A model generated the notes under the pieces. The model did no database searches, was not told where the DNA came from, and saw nothing but the letters and a program-made list of their open reading frames with translations. A stretch of DNA of 64,000 bases from Pseudomonadota bacterium (GTDB taxonomy: Bacteria > Pseudomonadota > Gammaproteobacteria > Burkholderiales > Burkholderiaceae_C), in NCBI GenBank assembly GCA_022566735.1, contig JADFIG010000002.1:186001-250000 (forward strand), read 5' to 3'. Both the position numbers and the translations under genes were made by a program. Shown piece by piece: positions 10,913 through 26,115 of this stretch (position 1 is the stretch's first letter; each line of letters begins with the position of its first letter).

Positions 10913-11985
10913 TGGCGGTCAAGGTCTATGTCGTCGATGACTCGGCCGTGGTGCGCCAGGCCATCCAGCACCTGCTGCAGGACCAGCACGACGTGGAGCT
11001 CATCGGCAGCGCGCCCAACGCCATGCTGGCCGCCACGGCCATCCGCAAGCACCGCCCGGACGTGCTGCTGCTGGACATCGAGATGCCGGGCATGGACGGC
11101 CTGACCTTCCTGCGCCAGATCATGGACAGCGACCCCATCCCCACGGTGATCTGCTCGACGCTGTCCACCGCGGGCAGCCAGGTCGCGCTGGAGGCGCTGG
11201 CCTCGGGCGCGGTGGCGGTGATGGCCAAGCCGCGCATGGGCCTCAAGCAGTTCCTGGAGGCGTCGCGCCGCGAGGTGGTGCAGACGCTCAAGGCCGCGGC
11301 CGCCAGCCGGCCCCGATCGGCCGTGAAGGACGTGGCCAGGGACGCGGCCAGGCCCGCCGTGGCGGCGCGTCCGGCCTCGGCCGCCAGCGTGGCCGGCGTG
11401 CATGCGCTGTCGGTCAACAAGCCGGTGGTGATCGGGGCGTCCACGGGCGGCACGCAGGCGCTGGAGGCGGTGCTGCTGGGCCTGCCGGGGGACTGCCCGG
11501 GCGTGGCCATCGTCCAGCACATGCCGGAGAACTTCACGCGCATGTACGCCGAGCGCCTGGACAAGCTCTGCGCCATGACCGTGCGCGAAGCCCGCAGCGG
11601 CGACCGCCTGGAGCGCGGCACGGTGCTCATCGCCCCGGGCGGCAAGCACATGCAGCTGAGCAAGTCCATGGGCCAGTACTTCGTGAAGGTCATCGACGGG
11701 CCGTCCGTCAACCGCCACAAGCCTTCGGTGGACGTGCTGTTCAAGTCGGCCGCCGAGGTCGCGGGCAAGGACGCGCTGGGCATCATCCTGACCGGCATGG
11801 GCGACGACGGCGCGCGCGGGATGAAGGCCCTGCACGATGGCGGTGCCCGCACCGTGGCCCAGGACGAAGCCAGCTGCGTGGTCTTCGGCATGCCGATGGA
11901 GGCCATCAAGCTCGGGGCGGTGGACGATGTGCGTCCGCTGTCGGGCATGGCCGAGGCCATCCTGCGCTTCGACGCCCGCGCCTGA
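10912..11985 (+). CDS. cheB: protein-glutamate methylesterase CheB
   Basis: REC domain (VKVYVVDDSAVVRQAIQ) plus methylesterase (VIGASTGGTQALE...ILTGMGDDGARGMKAL). Confidence 0.96.
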   Translation: MAVKVYVVDDSAVVRQAIQHLLQDQHDVELIGSAPNAMLAATAIRKHRPDVLLLDIEMPGMDGLTFLRQIMDSDPIPTVICSTLSTAGSQVALEALASGAVAVMAKPRMGLKQFLEASRREVVQTLKAAAASRPRSAVKDVARDAARPAVAARPASAASVAGVHALSVNKPVVIGASTGGTQALEAVLLGLPGDCPGVAIVQHMPENFTRMYAERLDKLCAMTVREARSGDRLERGTVLIAPGGKHMQLSKSMGQYFVKVIDGPSVNRHKPSVDVLFKSAAEVAGKDALGIILTGMGDDGARGMKALHDGGARTVAQDEASCVVFGMPMEAIKLGAVDDVRPLSGMAEAILRFDARA

Positions 11986-12027
11986 GCCCTACACTCCAGT
12001 CTCAACCTTCAGACCGCGGAGCGCGCC

Positions 12028-12786
12028 ATGTGCCAGTTGCTGGGCATGAACTGCAACATCCCCACCGACATCGTCTTCAGCTTTTCCGGCTTCGCCACGC
12101 GGGCGTCCGAGCACGCCGATGGCTTCGGCATCGCCTTCTTCGAGGGCAAGGGCCTGCGCCATTTCGTGGACCACCTCTCGGCGCAGGATTCGCCGGTCGC
12201 CGACCTGGTCAAGCGCTACCCCATCCGCAGCAAGCAGGTCATCGCCCACATCCGCAAGGCCACGCAGGGCCGCGTCGCGCTGGAGAACTGCCACCCCTTC
12301 GTGCGCGAGCTCTGGGGCCACTACTGGGTGTTCGCGCACAACGGCAACCTGGTGGACTTCCACCCCCGCCTGCACGCGGCCTTCAAGCCCGTGGGTGACA
12401 CCGACAGCGAGCGCGCCTTTTGCTGGCTGATGCAGGAGCTGGCCAAGAGCCACGCGGCCATGCCCACGGTGGAGGAGCTGAGCAAGACCCTGTCGGAGCT
12501 GATGCCGCAGATCGCGGCCCACGGCACCTTCAACTGCATGCTCAGCCAGGGCGAGGCCTTGTGGGTGCACTGCAGCACGCACCTGCACTACCTGGTGCGC
12601 CAGCACCCCTTCGGCGTGGCGCGCCTGCAGGACCAGGACGTCGAGGTGGACTTCGCCGAGGTGACCCAGGCCGGTGACCGGGTGGCCGTCGTGGCCACGC
12701 AGCCCCTCACGCTCAACGAGCCCTGGGTGGCGATGCGCCCGGGCGAGTTGATCGCCTTCGTGGGCGGTGCGCCCCTGCAGCCCTGA
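12028..12786 (+). CDS. class II glutamine amidotransferase
   Basis: MCQLLGMNCNIPTDIVFSFSGFATRASEHADGFGIAFFEG; N-terminal catalytic Cys. Confidence 0.9.
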   Translation: MCQLLGMNCNIPTDIVFSFSGFATRASEHADGFGIAFFEGKGLRHFVDHLSAQDSPVADLVKRYPIRSKQVIAHIRKATQGRVALENCHPFVRELWGHYWVFAHNGNLVDFHPRLHAAFKPVGDTDSERAFCWLMQELAKSHAAMPTVEELSKTLSELMPQIAAHGTFNCMLSQGEALWVHCSTHLHYLVRQHPFGVARLQDQDVEVDFAEVTQAGDRVAVVATQPLTLNEPWVAMRPGELIAFVGGAPLQP

Positions 12787-12796
12787 TCAGGCCGGT

Positions 12797-14509
<1,713 letters not shown>

Positions 14510-14559
14510 GTGCAGGGCTCCTGGAATGGCCGGGTGGGGCGTGACCGGATGGGCGTGGC

Positions 14560-15738
14560 TCAGGCGGTTTCGTTGAACAGCTCGCGGCCGATCAGCATGC
14601 GGCGGATCTCCGAGGTGCCCGCGCCGATCTCGTAGAGCTTGGCGTCGCGCCACAGGCGGCCCAGCGGGTAGTCGTTGATGTAGCCGTTGCCGCCGAAGAT
14701 CTGGATGCCTTCGCCGGCCATCCAGGTCGCCTTCTCGGCCGTCCACAAAATGAGCGAGGCGCAGTCCTTGCGCACATGGCGGGCGTGCTGGGTGCCCAGG
14801 GCGTCGAGGTTCTTGGCCACGGTGTAGGCGAACGAGCGCGCCGCCTGCAGCACCGTGTACATGTCGGCCACCTTGCCCTGGATGAGCTGGAACTCGCCGA
14901 TGGCCTGGCCGAACTGCTTGCGCTCGTGCACGTAGGGCACCACGTTGTCCATCACCGACTGCATGATGCCCAGCGGCCCGCCCGAGAGCACGGCGCGCTC
15001 GTAGTCCAGGCCGCTCATCAGCACCTTGGTGCCGTTGCCTTCGCCGCCCAGCACGTTCTCGGCGGGCACCTCGCAGTCCTCGAAGAACAGCGGGTAGGTG
15101 TTGGAGCCACGCATGCCCAGCTTGTCGAGGTGCGCGCCCTTGCTGAAGCCCTTCATGCCCTTCTCGACGATGAAGGCCGTCATGCCTTTGGCACCGGCTT
15201 CCGGTTCGGTCTTGGCGTAGACGACCAGGGTGTCGGCATCGCCGCCGTTGGTGATCCACATCTTGCTGCCGTTGAGCACGTAGCGGTCGCCCTTTTTGTC
15301 GGCGCGCAGCTTCATGCTCACCACGTCCGAGCCGGCGTTGGGCTCGCTCATGGCCAGCGCACCCACGTGCTCGCCGCTGACCAGCTTGGGCAGGTACTTG
15401 CGCTTTTGCGCCTCGCTGCCGTTGCGGTGGATCTGGTTGATGCACAGGTTGGAGTGCGCGCCATAGCTCAGGCCCACCGAGGCGCTGCCGCGGCTGATTT
15501 CTTCCATGGCCACCATGTGGGCCACATAGCCCAGTTGGGTGCCGCCGTATTCTTCGGAGATGGTCAGGCCGTGCACGCCGAGGTCGCCCAGCTTCTTCCA
15601 CATGTCGGCGGGGAAGAGGTTGTCGCGGTCGATCTGCGCGGCGCGCGGGGCCAGCTCCTGCTGCACGAAGGTGCGCACGGCGTCGCGCAGGGCGTCGATG
15701 TCTTCACCGAGTTGGTGGTTCAGTCCTGGCAGGTTCAT
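14560..15738 (-). CDS. liuA: isovaleryl-CoA dehydrogenase
   Basis: Acyl-CoA dehydrogenase fold ([37 protein letters not shown]); neighbourhood is a liu operon. Confidence 0.9.
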   Translation of the reverse strand: MNLPGLNHQLGEDIDALRDAVRTFVQQELAPRAAQIDRDNLFPADMWKKLGDLGVHGLTISEEYGGTQLGYVAHMVAMEEISRGSASVGLSYGAHSNLCINQIHRNGSEAQKRKYLPKLVSGEHVGALAMSEPNAGSDVVSMKLRADKKGDRYVLNGSKMWITNGGDADTLVVYAKTEPEAGAKGMTAFIVEKGMKGFSKGAHLDKLGMRGSNTYPLFFEDCEVPAENVLGGEGNGTKVLMSGLDYERAVLSGGPLGIMQSVMDNVVPYVHERKQFGQAIGEFQLIQGKVADMYTVLQAARSFAYTVAKNLDALGTQHARHVRKDCASLILWTAEKATWMAGEGIQIFGGNGYINDYPLGRLWRDAKLYEIGAGTSEIRRMLIGRELFNETA

Positions 15739-15777
15739 CGGGGGTCTCCTGGGAAAGGTGGTGGCGCTGGGGCTGGG

Positions 15778-16710
15778 TCAGGTGTTCTGGCGCTTGGCCA
15801 GCAAGGCATTGGCGACGCGCGAGACCGGCTTGCGGCCCAGCGCGCCCGAGATGAAGGCGGCCGCATCGACCAGCTTGTCCAGGTCGATGCCGGTGGCGAT
15901 GCCCAGGCCGTGCAGCAGGTAGACCACGTCTTCCGTGGCCACGTTGCCGGTCGCGCCCTTGGCATAGGGGCAGCCGCCCAGGCCGGCCACGCTGGCGTCG
16001 AACGTGTGGATGCCCAGCTCCAGGCAGGCGTAGATGTTGGTCAGGGCCTGGCCATAGGTGTCGTGGAAGTGGCCGCTGAGCTCGGCCAGGGGCACGCGCT
16101 TCATGGCGGCTTCCATCACGCGCTGCACGCGCTGCGCCGTGCCCACGCCGATGGTGTCGGCGATGCCGATGTGGTCGCTGCCGATGTCGAGCAGGCGCTG
16201 CACCACGTCGTCGACCGCAGCGATGGGCACCTCGCCCTGGTAGGGGCAGCCCAGCGCGCACGACACCGCCGCGCGGACCTTCATGCCATGCGCGCGGGCG
16301 GCCTCGGCCACCGGGCGGAAGCGCTCGATGGACTCGGCGATGGAGCAGTTGATGTTGCGCTGGCTGAAGGCCTCGGAGGCGGCTGCGAAGATCACGACCT
16401 CGTCGGCCCGGGCGGCCAGTGCGCCCTCGAAGCCCTTCATGTTGGGCGTGAGCACGCTGTGGCGCACGCCCGCAGGACGGCGGATGCCGGCCATCACCTC
16501 GGCCGCATCGGCCATCTGCGGCACCCACTTGGGGCTGACGTAGCTGGTGACCTCGATCTCGCGCAGGCCGGCGTCCTGCAGGCGGTGCACGAGCGCGACC
16601 TTGTCGGCGGCGGCCACGGGCTGGGCCTCGTTTTGCAGGCCGTCGCGCGGGCCGACATCGACCAGGGTGACGTGGGTGGGGAGGGGGGTGTTCAATGGCA
16701 TGGGGGACAT
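15778..16710 (-). CDS. liuE: hydroxymethylglutaryl-CoA lyase
   Basis: VTLVDVGPRDGLQNEAQPV...GCPYAKGATGNVATEDVVYLLHGLG. Confidence 0.93.
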   Translation of the reverse strand: MSPMPLNTPLPTHVTLVDVGPRDGLQNEAQPVAAADKVALVHRLQDAGLREIEVTSYVSPKWVPQMADAAEVMAGIRRPAGVRHSVLTPNMKGFEGALAARADEVVIFAAASEAFSQRNINCSIAESIERFRPVAEAARAHGMKVRAAVSCALGCPYQGEVPIAAVDDVVQRLLDIGSDHIGIADTIGVGTAQRVQRVMEAAMKRVPLAELSGHFHDTYGQALTNIYACLELGIHTFDASVAGLGGCPYAKGATGNVATEDVVYLLHGLGIATGIDLDKLVDAAAFISGALGRKPVSRVANALLAKRQNT

Positions 16711-16717
16711 GGGGGCT

Positions 16718-18823
16718 TCATTCCAGTCGCAGCAGCTCGACGCCTTCGGCCACCTGGTCGCCCACGCTGCACAGCAGCTCGGCCACGGTGCCGTCGCGCG
16801 GGGCGGTCAGGCTGTGTTCCATCTTCATGGCCTCGGTGATGACGAGGGGCTCGCCCGCCTTGACGGTCTGGCCCGCGCTCACCAGCACCGCGATGACTTT
16901 GCCGGGCATGGGCGCCGTGACCTGGCCGCTGCCGCCGTGGTGCTCGTCCTGCTGGGCCAGCGGGTCCAGGCGGTGCAGGGTGGTGTGGCCGTGCGCGGTG
17001 AAGACGTCGCAGGCCGGGTCTGGGGTGGCCGCGCTCGGGCCCGTCAGGTCCACATGGGCCGACCAGGGCTGGCCATCCACCTGCGCCTGGATGTGCAGGC
17101 TCCCGGACAGGTCGTCGGGGCGGGGCTGGGCTTGCAGTGCGCTGACTTCGGCGTCCAGCACCGCGCCTTCGGTGTCGGTGCAGCGCAGGCGGATGCGGCC
17201 ATCGCGGCTTTGCAGCATCTGCACCTGGAGCGTCTGCAGGCCGCTCGGTTGTGGCCAGCCCCAGGTCAGCAGGCGCTGGCTGTGGCCATGCAGGGCCCAG
17301 CCGTCACCGCGGGCCCAGGGGTCGGTCGGCGCGCCCTCGGTGCGGCCTGCCGCTGTGCCCTGGGCGTCCAGCCACCAGCGCAGGCTGGCGCCCAGCAGGG
17401 CGTCGCGCAGGTGCAGGCGCTGGGCCTGGGTGTGCGCCGTGCCGAACAGGGCTTCCTGCTCGCGCTCGATGAGGGCGGTGTCCAGCCGGGCGTGCGAGAA
17501 GGACTCGGTGCGCACCAGGCGGCGCAGGAAGCCGACGTTGTGCTGCAGCCCGGTGATGTGCAGCTCGGCCAGGGCCTGGTCCATGCGGGCCAGCGCGGCC
17601 TCGCGGCTGTCGGCGTGGACGATGAGCTTGGCGATCATCGGGTCGTAGTGCGGCGAGATGGCATCGCCCGCTGCCACGCCCATGTCCAGGCGCACCGCGC
17701 CGTGGGTGAAGCGGCTGGCCTGGGGCGTGCGCAGCGTGCGCAGCGTGCCGGTGGCGGGCAGGAAGCCTTGGGCGGGGTTCTCGGCGCAGATGCGGGCCTC
17801 GATGGCATGGCCGCGCAGGGCGATCTGGTCTTGCACCAGCGGCAGGGGCTCGCCCGCGGCCACGCGCAACTGCCACTCGACCAGGTCCAGGCCGGTGATG
17901 GCCTCGGTGACCGGGTGCTCGACCTGCAGGCGGGTGTTCATCTCCATGAAGTAGAAGGCCTGGACACCGGTGTCGTGACCGTCCTGCTCGCAGATGAACT
18001 CCACCGTGCCGGCGCCCACATAGCCCACGCTCTTCGCAGCGGCCACGGCGGCGGCGCCCATCTGCGCGCGCAGCGCGGGCGTCATGCCCGGCGCGGGGGC
18101 TTCTTCCAGCACCTTCTGGTGGCGGCGCTGCACCGAGCAGTCGCGCTCGAACAGGTGGATGACCTGGCCCTGGGCGTCGGCGAACACCTGCACCTCGATG
18201 TGGCGCGGCTGGCGAACGTAGCGCTCCACCAGCACCTGGGCGCTGCCGAAGCTGGCCTCGGCCTCGCGCTGGCAGGAGGCCAGGGCCGCGGCGAAGTCCT
18301 CGGCGCGCTGGACGATGCGCATGCCCTTGCCGCCCCCGCCCGCGCTGGCCTTGATGAGCACCGGAAAGCCGATGGCTTCGGCCTGGGCCTGCAGGAAGTC
18401 GGGCTCCTGGCGCTCGCCGTGGTAGCCGGGCACCAGGGGCACGCCGGCGCGTTCCATCAGGGCCTTGGCGGCGGACTTGCTGCCCATGGCCGCGATGGCC
18501 GAGGGCGGCGGGCCGATGAAAGCGATGCCGGCATCGACACAGGCTTGCGCGAAGCCTTCGTTTTCCGACAGGAAGCCATAGCCGGGGTGGACGGCCTGGG
18601 CGCCCGTGGCCTGGGCCGCGGCGAGGATGCGCTCGGCGCGCAGGTAGCTTTCGCGCGGGCTGGCGCCGCCGATGTGCACGGCCTCGTCGCAGGCCTGCAC
18701 ATGGCGCGCATGGGCGTCGGCGTCGGAGTAGACGGCCACGGTGCGGACGCCCATGCGGCGCGCGGTGGCAGCGACGCGGCAGGCGATCTCGCCTCGGTTG
18801 GCAATGAGGATTTTGGTGAACAT
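16718..18823 (-). CDS. liuD: 3-methylcrotonyl-CoA carboxylase biotin-containing subunit
   Basis: MFTKILIANRGEIACRVAATARRMG; biotinyl motif ITEAMKMEHSL. Confidence 0.93.
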   Translation of the reverse strand: MFTKILIANRGEIACRVAATARRMGVRTVAVYSDADAHARHVQACDEAVHIGGASPRESYLRAERILAAAQATGAQAVHPGYGFLSENEGFAQACVDAGIAFIGPPPSAIAAMGSKSAAKALMERAGVPLVPGYHGERQEPDFLQAQAEAIGFPVLIKASAGGGGKGMRIVQRAEDFAAALASCQREAEASFGSAQVLVERYVRQPRHIEVQVFADAQGQVIHLFERDCSVQRRHQKVLEEAPAPGMTPALRAQMGAAAVAAAKSVGYVGAGTVEFICEQDGHDTGVQAFYFMEMNTRLQVEHPVTEAITGLDLVEWQLRVAAGEPLPLVQDQIALRGHAIEARICAENPAQGFLPATGTLRTLRTPQASRFTHGAVRLDMGVAAGDAISPHYDPMIAKLIVHADSREAALARMDQALAELHITGLQHNVGFLRRLVRTESFSHARLDTALIEREQEALFGTAHTQAQRLHLRDALLGASLRWWLDAQGTAAGRTEGAPTDPWARGDGWALHGHSQRLLTWGWPQPSGLQTLQVQMLQSRDGRIRLRCTDTEGAVLDAEVSALQAQPRPDDLSGSLHIQAQVDGQPWSAHVDLTGPSAATPDPACDVFTAHGHTTLHRLDPLAQQDEHHGGSGQVTAPMPGKVIAVLVSAGQTVKAGEPLVITEAMKMEHSLTAPRDGTVAELLCSVGDQVAEGVELLRLE

Positions 18824-18827
18824 GGCT

Positions 18828-19631
18828 TCAACCCTGGGTCGTGATCCACGGGGGCGTGCTGCGTGACAGGAAGGCGCCGATGCCGGCCTTGCCTTCCTCG
18901 CTGGCGCGCACGTCGGCGATGCGGCGTGCCGTCACGTCGCGCAACTCGTGGGTGATGGGCGTCTGCCCGATGTCGCGCACCAGCTGCTTGCAGGCCCGCA
19001 CGGCCAGCGGCCCGTTGCGCAGCACCTGCTCGACGATGCCGTCCACCGTCGCCCGCAAGGCCTCGGGCGAGACAACCTCGTGCACCAGGCCCAGCAACTG
19101 GGCGCGCTCGGCCGAGAAGCGCTCGGCCGTCACGAAGTAGCGCCGCGCGGCGCGCTCGCCGATGGCGTCGATGACGTAGGGGCTGATGGTCGCCGGGATC
19201 AGGCCCAGGCGCGCTTCGGACAGGCAGAACTGCGCGGCCTCCACGGCCACGACCACGTCGCAGCACGACACCAGGCCCACGCCGCCGGCGTAGCAGTCGC
19301 CCTGCACCTCGGCGATCACCGGCACCGGGCAGCGCTGCAGCGTCCACAGCATGTTGGCCAGGCGCGAGGCATCGCGGTGGTTGTCCACCCAGCTGTAGTC
19401 GGCCGTCTGGCGCATCCAGTTCAGGTCGGCGCCGGCGCAAAACGCGGTGCCGCTCGACGCCAGCACCACGGCGCGCAGGCTGTCGTCCTGCGACAGCGCG
19501 GCAAACACCTCGGTCAGCTCGGTGATGGTGTCGGCGTGGAAGGCGTTGCGCACCTCGGGGCGGTTGAGCCGCACCGTGGCCACCGCGCCTTCGCGCTGCA
19601 GCTGCAATTGCTTCAGGGGCGTCGTGTCCAT
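18828..19631 (-). CDS. liuC: enoyl-CoA hydratase, probable methylglutaconyl-CoA hydratase
   Basis: VRLNRPEVRNAFHADTITEL...SSGTAFCAGADLNWMR; between the two carboxylase subunit genes. Confidence 0.9.
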   Translation of the reverse strand: MDTTPLKQLQLQREGAVATVRLNRPEVRNAFHADTITELTEVFAALSQDDSLRAVVLASSGTAFCAGADLNWMRQTADYSWVDNHRDASRLANMLWTLQRCPVPVIAEVQGDCYAGGVGLVSCCDVVVAVEAAQFCLSEARLGLIPATISPYVIDAIGERAARRYFVTAERFSAERAQLLGLVHEVVSPEALRATVDGIVEQVLRNGPLAVRACKQLVRDIGQTPITHELRDVTARRIADVRASEEGKAGIGAFLSRSTPPWITTQG

Positions 19632-19641
19632 GCGGTGCTCC

Positions 19642-21249
<1,608 letters not shown>

Positions 21250-21254
21250 GGCGG

Positions 21255-21974
21255 TCAACGTGAGGTGGGGGATGAGGCCGAGGCCGAGGCCGCGTCGGCG
21301 TGGCGCAGCGCCTGGGCCACCTCCTCGCGCAGGCGTTGCAAGGCGCTGAGCGAGGCGTCGCGCGGGGTGATGGCGCTCCAGATCAGCTCGGTGAGCTGCT
21401 CGGCGGTGGTGTCGATGCGCGGGCGCTTGAGCGTGGTGATGGCATCCCACAGCACGTGCTCCATGGCGCCATAGACCAGGTCGCGCAGCAGGCGCAGCGG
21501 CATGTCCGGGCGCACCACACCCTGGGTCTGGCCCTCGGCCAGCGCGTGCATCAGCGGGGCGGTGTAGCGGCGCTTGCAGTCGGCGATCACCCGGGCCAGC
21601 TCGGGCTCGGCGGCGCGGCCTTCGCTGAGCACCAGCGCGCACATGCCCGAGCCATCGGCCAGCAGGGTGACGAGGTGGGCGCGCACCACGTGGGCCAGCT
21701 TGGCGTGCACGCTGGACAGGGGCGGCACGTCGCGCTCCAGTTCCTCGGAGATCTCGCTGTACCAGTCGGTGACGACCTGGATGCACAGCTCGCGCTTGCC
21801 CGCGAAATAGGTGAAGACGGTGGCTTCCGACACCCCCGCGGCCTCGGCGATCATGGCCGTGGTCGCGCCCTGGTAGCCGTGCTCGGAAAACACCCGGCGC
21901 GCCGCGGCCAGCAGGTCCTGGACTCGGTGGGCGGCGCGGGCCTGGCGGGGCGTGGTGCGTTGCAGGGCAGACAT
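21255..21974 (-). CDS. TetR/AcrR-family regulator, probable regulator of the liu operon
   Basis: [48 protein letters not shown]; first gene of the operon. Confidence 0.9.
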   Translation of the reverse strand: MSALQRTTPRQARAAHRVQDLLAAARRVFSEHGYQGATTAMIAEAAGVSEATVFTYFAGKRELCIQVVTDWYSEISEELERDVPPLSSVHAKLAHVVRAHLVTLLADGSGMCALVLSEGRAAEPELARVIADCKRRYTAPLMHALAEGQTQGVVRPDMPLRLLRDLVYGAMEHVLWDAITTLKRPRIDTTAEQLTELIWSAITPRDASLSALQRLREEVAQALRHADAASASASSPTSR

Positions 21975-21976
21975 GT

Positions 21977-21989
21977 TGAGTGATACTCA
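21977..21989. promoter_or_regulatory. TGAGTGATACTCA, candidate TetR operator, proximal copy
   Basis: Near-palindrome 2 bp upstream of the TetR start codon; second copy about 78 bp away. Confidence 0.55.
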
Positions 21990-22054
21990 GAAATTCATGG
22001 GGATGATGCCATTGAGCTTGCGGCTTGTCTTCCATGGCGCCTCAGGGTTTTGCC

Positions 22055-22067
22055 TGAGTGGTGCTCA
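22055..22067. promoter_or_regulatory. TGAGTGGTGCTCA, candidate TetR operator, distal copy
   Basis: 11 of 13 bases identical to the proximal copy. Confidence 0.5.
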
Positions 22068-22223
22068 AATTGTTGTCCACCCAGGGTGGCCGCCCTGGCG
22101 CCGGCCCGAGATCGCCATGCGCCGGTCCGGCGGACGCGTCCATGGCATCATTCGCGGCTGGCCGACCCGGCCCGCACGTCACCTGTCTGGCCCCTGCCGG
22201 CCGCCGCTCCCCGCCTCCCCACC

Positions 22224-22673
22224 ATGACCGCCGACCTCTCCTGGGACCGTCCCTCGCCCTACACGCTGGAAGTGACCGTCTCGCCGGAGCACATCGACCT
22301 CATGCGCCACACCAACAACGTGGTCTACCTGCAGTGGCTGGAGGACGTGGCCTGGGCGCACTCCACGGCGCTGGGCCTGGGCCCCGCCCAGTACGAGGCC
22401 CTGGGCCACGGCATGGTGGTGCGCCAGCACGAGCTCAACTACCTGCAGGCCACCCGCCTGGGCGAGCGCCTCCTGCTGGCGACCTGGCTCACCGGGGCCG
22501 ACAAGCTCACCTTGCAGCGCCACTACCAGTTCATCCGCCTGGACGACGGCCAGACCGTCTTCCGCGGCCGCAGCGAGTTCGTCTGCGTCGACATCGCCCA
22601 GGGCCGCGTACGCCGCATGCCGCCCGAGTTCGTGCAGGCCTACAGCGGCGCGCTGGTGCTGGACGCGCACTGA
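22224..22673 (+). CDS. acyl-CoA thioesterase, hotdog fold (4HBT family)
   Basis: [29 protein letters not shown]. Confidence 0.88.
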   Translation: MTADLSWDRPSPYTLEVTVSPEHIDLMRHTNNVVYLQWLEDVAWAHSTALGLGPAQYEALGHGMVVRQHELNYLQATRLGERLLLATWLTGADKLTLQRHYQFIRLDDGQTVFRGRSEFVCVDIAQGRVRRMPPEFVQAYSGALVLDAH

Positions 22674-22687
22674 CCCCGCCGCGACCG

Positions 22688-24604
<1,917 letters not shown>

Positions 24605-24635
24605 GGTCCGCTGACCTGCGCGGCGAGGCCCGCCG

Positions 24636-24657
24636 GCATACGTCATTTGACGTATGC
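24636..24657. promoter_or_regulatory. perfect inverted repeat GCATACGTCA-TT-TGACGTATGC upstream of the porin gene
   Basis: 10-bp perfect arms, 2-bp centre, no following T-tract. Confidence 0.5.
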
Positions 24658-24763
24658 GCCGTCCGAAAACGCTGGCCGAGCGCCAAGCTGTCACGCTTCT
24701 TGCTGAGTGGGATGCAGAGGTCCGCCTCGAACCCCATCCTTCCTTCCCTGCTAGGAGAAACTG

Positions 24764-25840
24764 ATGTCTGCAAACAAGAAGCTGGTGGCGCTGGCCGCCT
24801 TGACCGTGGTCTCTGGTCTGGCCCATGCCGAATCGCAACTCAAGGTCTACGGCTACCTGGAAGCCGCCCTGGGCTCCTTCAAGCCGGTCGGCGAACAGTC
24901 GATCACCAAGGTCCAAAGCGGCGACATGATGACCAGCTTCATCGGCTTCGCCGGCACCGAAGACCTGGGCGGCGGCCTCAAGGCCGAGTTCGCGCTCGAA
25001 TCCTTCATCGGCAACGACACCGGTGCCAACATCACCAACCAGGCCGGCCAGTTCTGGAGCCGCACCTCGTGGGTGGGTCTCAGCGGTGGCTTCGGTCGCC
25101 TGGCCCTGGGCCAGTACGACACGCCGCTGTTCACCGCCGGCTACACCTACAACCCCTTCGGCAGCTCGATGACGTACTCGCCGACCATGCGCCACTTCTA
25201 CAACCTGGGCTCGACCGCATCCAGCAAGCTGACCAACCTGTCGCAGGCCGACACCGGCTGGGTCAACTCCGTCACCTACGAAACCCCGGTGGTGGCCGGC
25301 TTCTCGGGCATCGTGCAGTTTTCGCCCAAGGAAAGCGCCAACGCCCAGAACAGCAACAGCTACACCGTCGGTGGCTCCTACAACGGCGGCCCTCTGAGCC
25401 TGATGGCTGTCTACGTGGACGCCGGCACCTCGCCCAAGATCGGCTCGGCCGCGGTCTCGCCGTACCCCACCGAATTCCGTGCGGCCAACTTCAACGCCAG
25501 CTATGACTTCGGCGTGCTCAAGGCCTTCGGCCAGTACACCCGCTTCAAGTACTACGACAACGCCCCGCTGAGCGTGGGCAACCTGGCCGGCGTGACCAAG
25601 GCCAACGTCTGGCAGGTCGGCGTGAGCGTGCCCGTCACCGCGTCGGGCACGGTGCTGGCCTCTTACGGTGCGGCCAAGTACAAGGCCGTGGGCGACGACA
25701 CCAGCGACAAGATCCTGTCGCTGGGCTACGACCACGCCCTGTCCAAACGCACCAGCCTGTACGCCGCCTTCACCTCGGAAAAGCTGAGCGACTTCAAGGG
25801 CGGCCGCGCTCTGGGTCTGGGCGTCAAGCACAACTTCTGA
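24764..25840 (+). CDS. outer-membrane porin, Gram-negative trimeric type
   Basis: Signal peptide MSANKKLVALAALTVVSGLAHA; beta-barrel; C-terminal GRALGLGVKHNF. Confidence 0.92.
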   Translation: MSANKKLVALAALTVVSGLAHAESQLKVYGYLEAALGSFKPVGEQSITKVQSGDMMTSFIGFAGTEDLGGGLKAEFALESFIGNDTGANITNQAGQFWSRTSWVGLSGGFGRLALGQYDTPLFTAGYTYNPFGSSMTYSPTMRHFYNLGSTASSKLTNLSQADTGWVNSVTYETPVVAGFSGIVQFSPKESANAQNSNSYTVGGSYNGGPLSLMAVYVDAGTSPKIGSAAVSPYPTEFRAANFNASYDFGVLKAFGQYTRFKYYDNAPLSVGNLAGVTKANVWQVGVSVPVTASGTVLASYGAAKYKAVGDDTSDKILSLGYDHALSKRTSLYAAFTSEKLSDFKGGRALGLGVKHNF

Positions 25841-25862
25841 GCACCACCGCGGTGGTCCCCCA

Positions 25863-25885
25863 AGCGCCCTGCGGGGCGCTTTTTT
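25863..25885 (+). terminator. Rho-independent terminator after the porin gene
   Basis: AGCGCCC-TGC-GGGGCGCT followed by TTTTT. Confidence 0.8.
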
Positions 25886-26061
25886 CATGCCTGCATGAGG
25901 TGGCTCAGGTCAGGGGGCGGCGCACGACACTGGCACGCTTCATGCTCATCACCCTGCGGGTCTGTGCAGATGTTGAAGCGTCACCGACGAGGTGGGGCGA
26001 CACGGTCGGCACGAGGGGGACCTGTGACTGCGAAGTCACCTTTGTTTGACCAGAGCGTTCA

Positions 26062-26095
26062 AGGCGCCCCCTTCGCGGGGGGCGCCTCTTTTTTT
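26062..26095. terminator. strong terminator hairpin between porin and metW
   Basis: aggcgcccccttcgcggggggcgcct followed by ctttttttt. Confidence 0.8.
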
Positions 26096-26115
26096 GGCAT
26101 GGGCCCTGGCAGGGC

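Noticed and set aside
14776-18844. Long plus-strand ORFs opposite the liu genes
   Set aside because: Antisense frames; minus-strand products have clear family signatures
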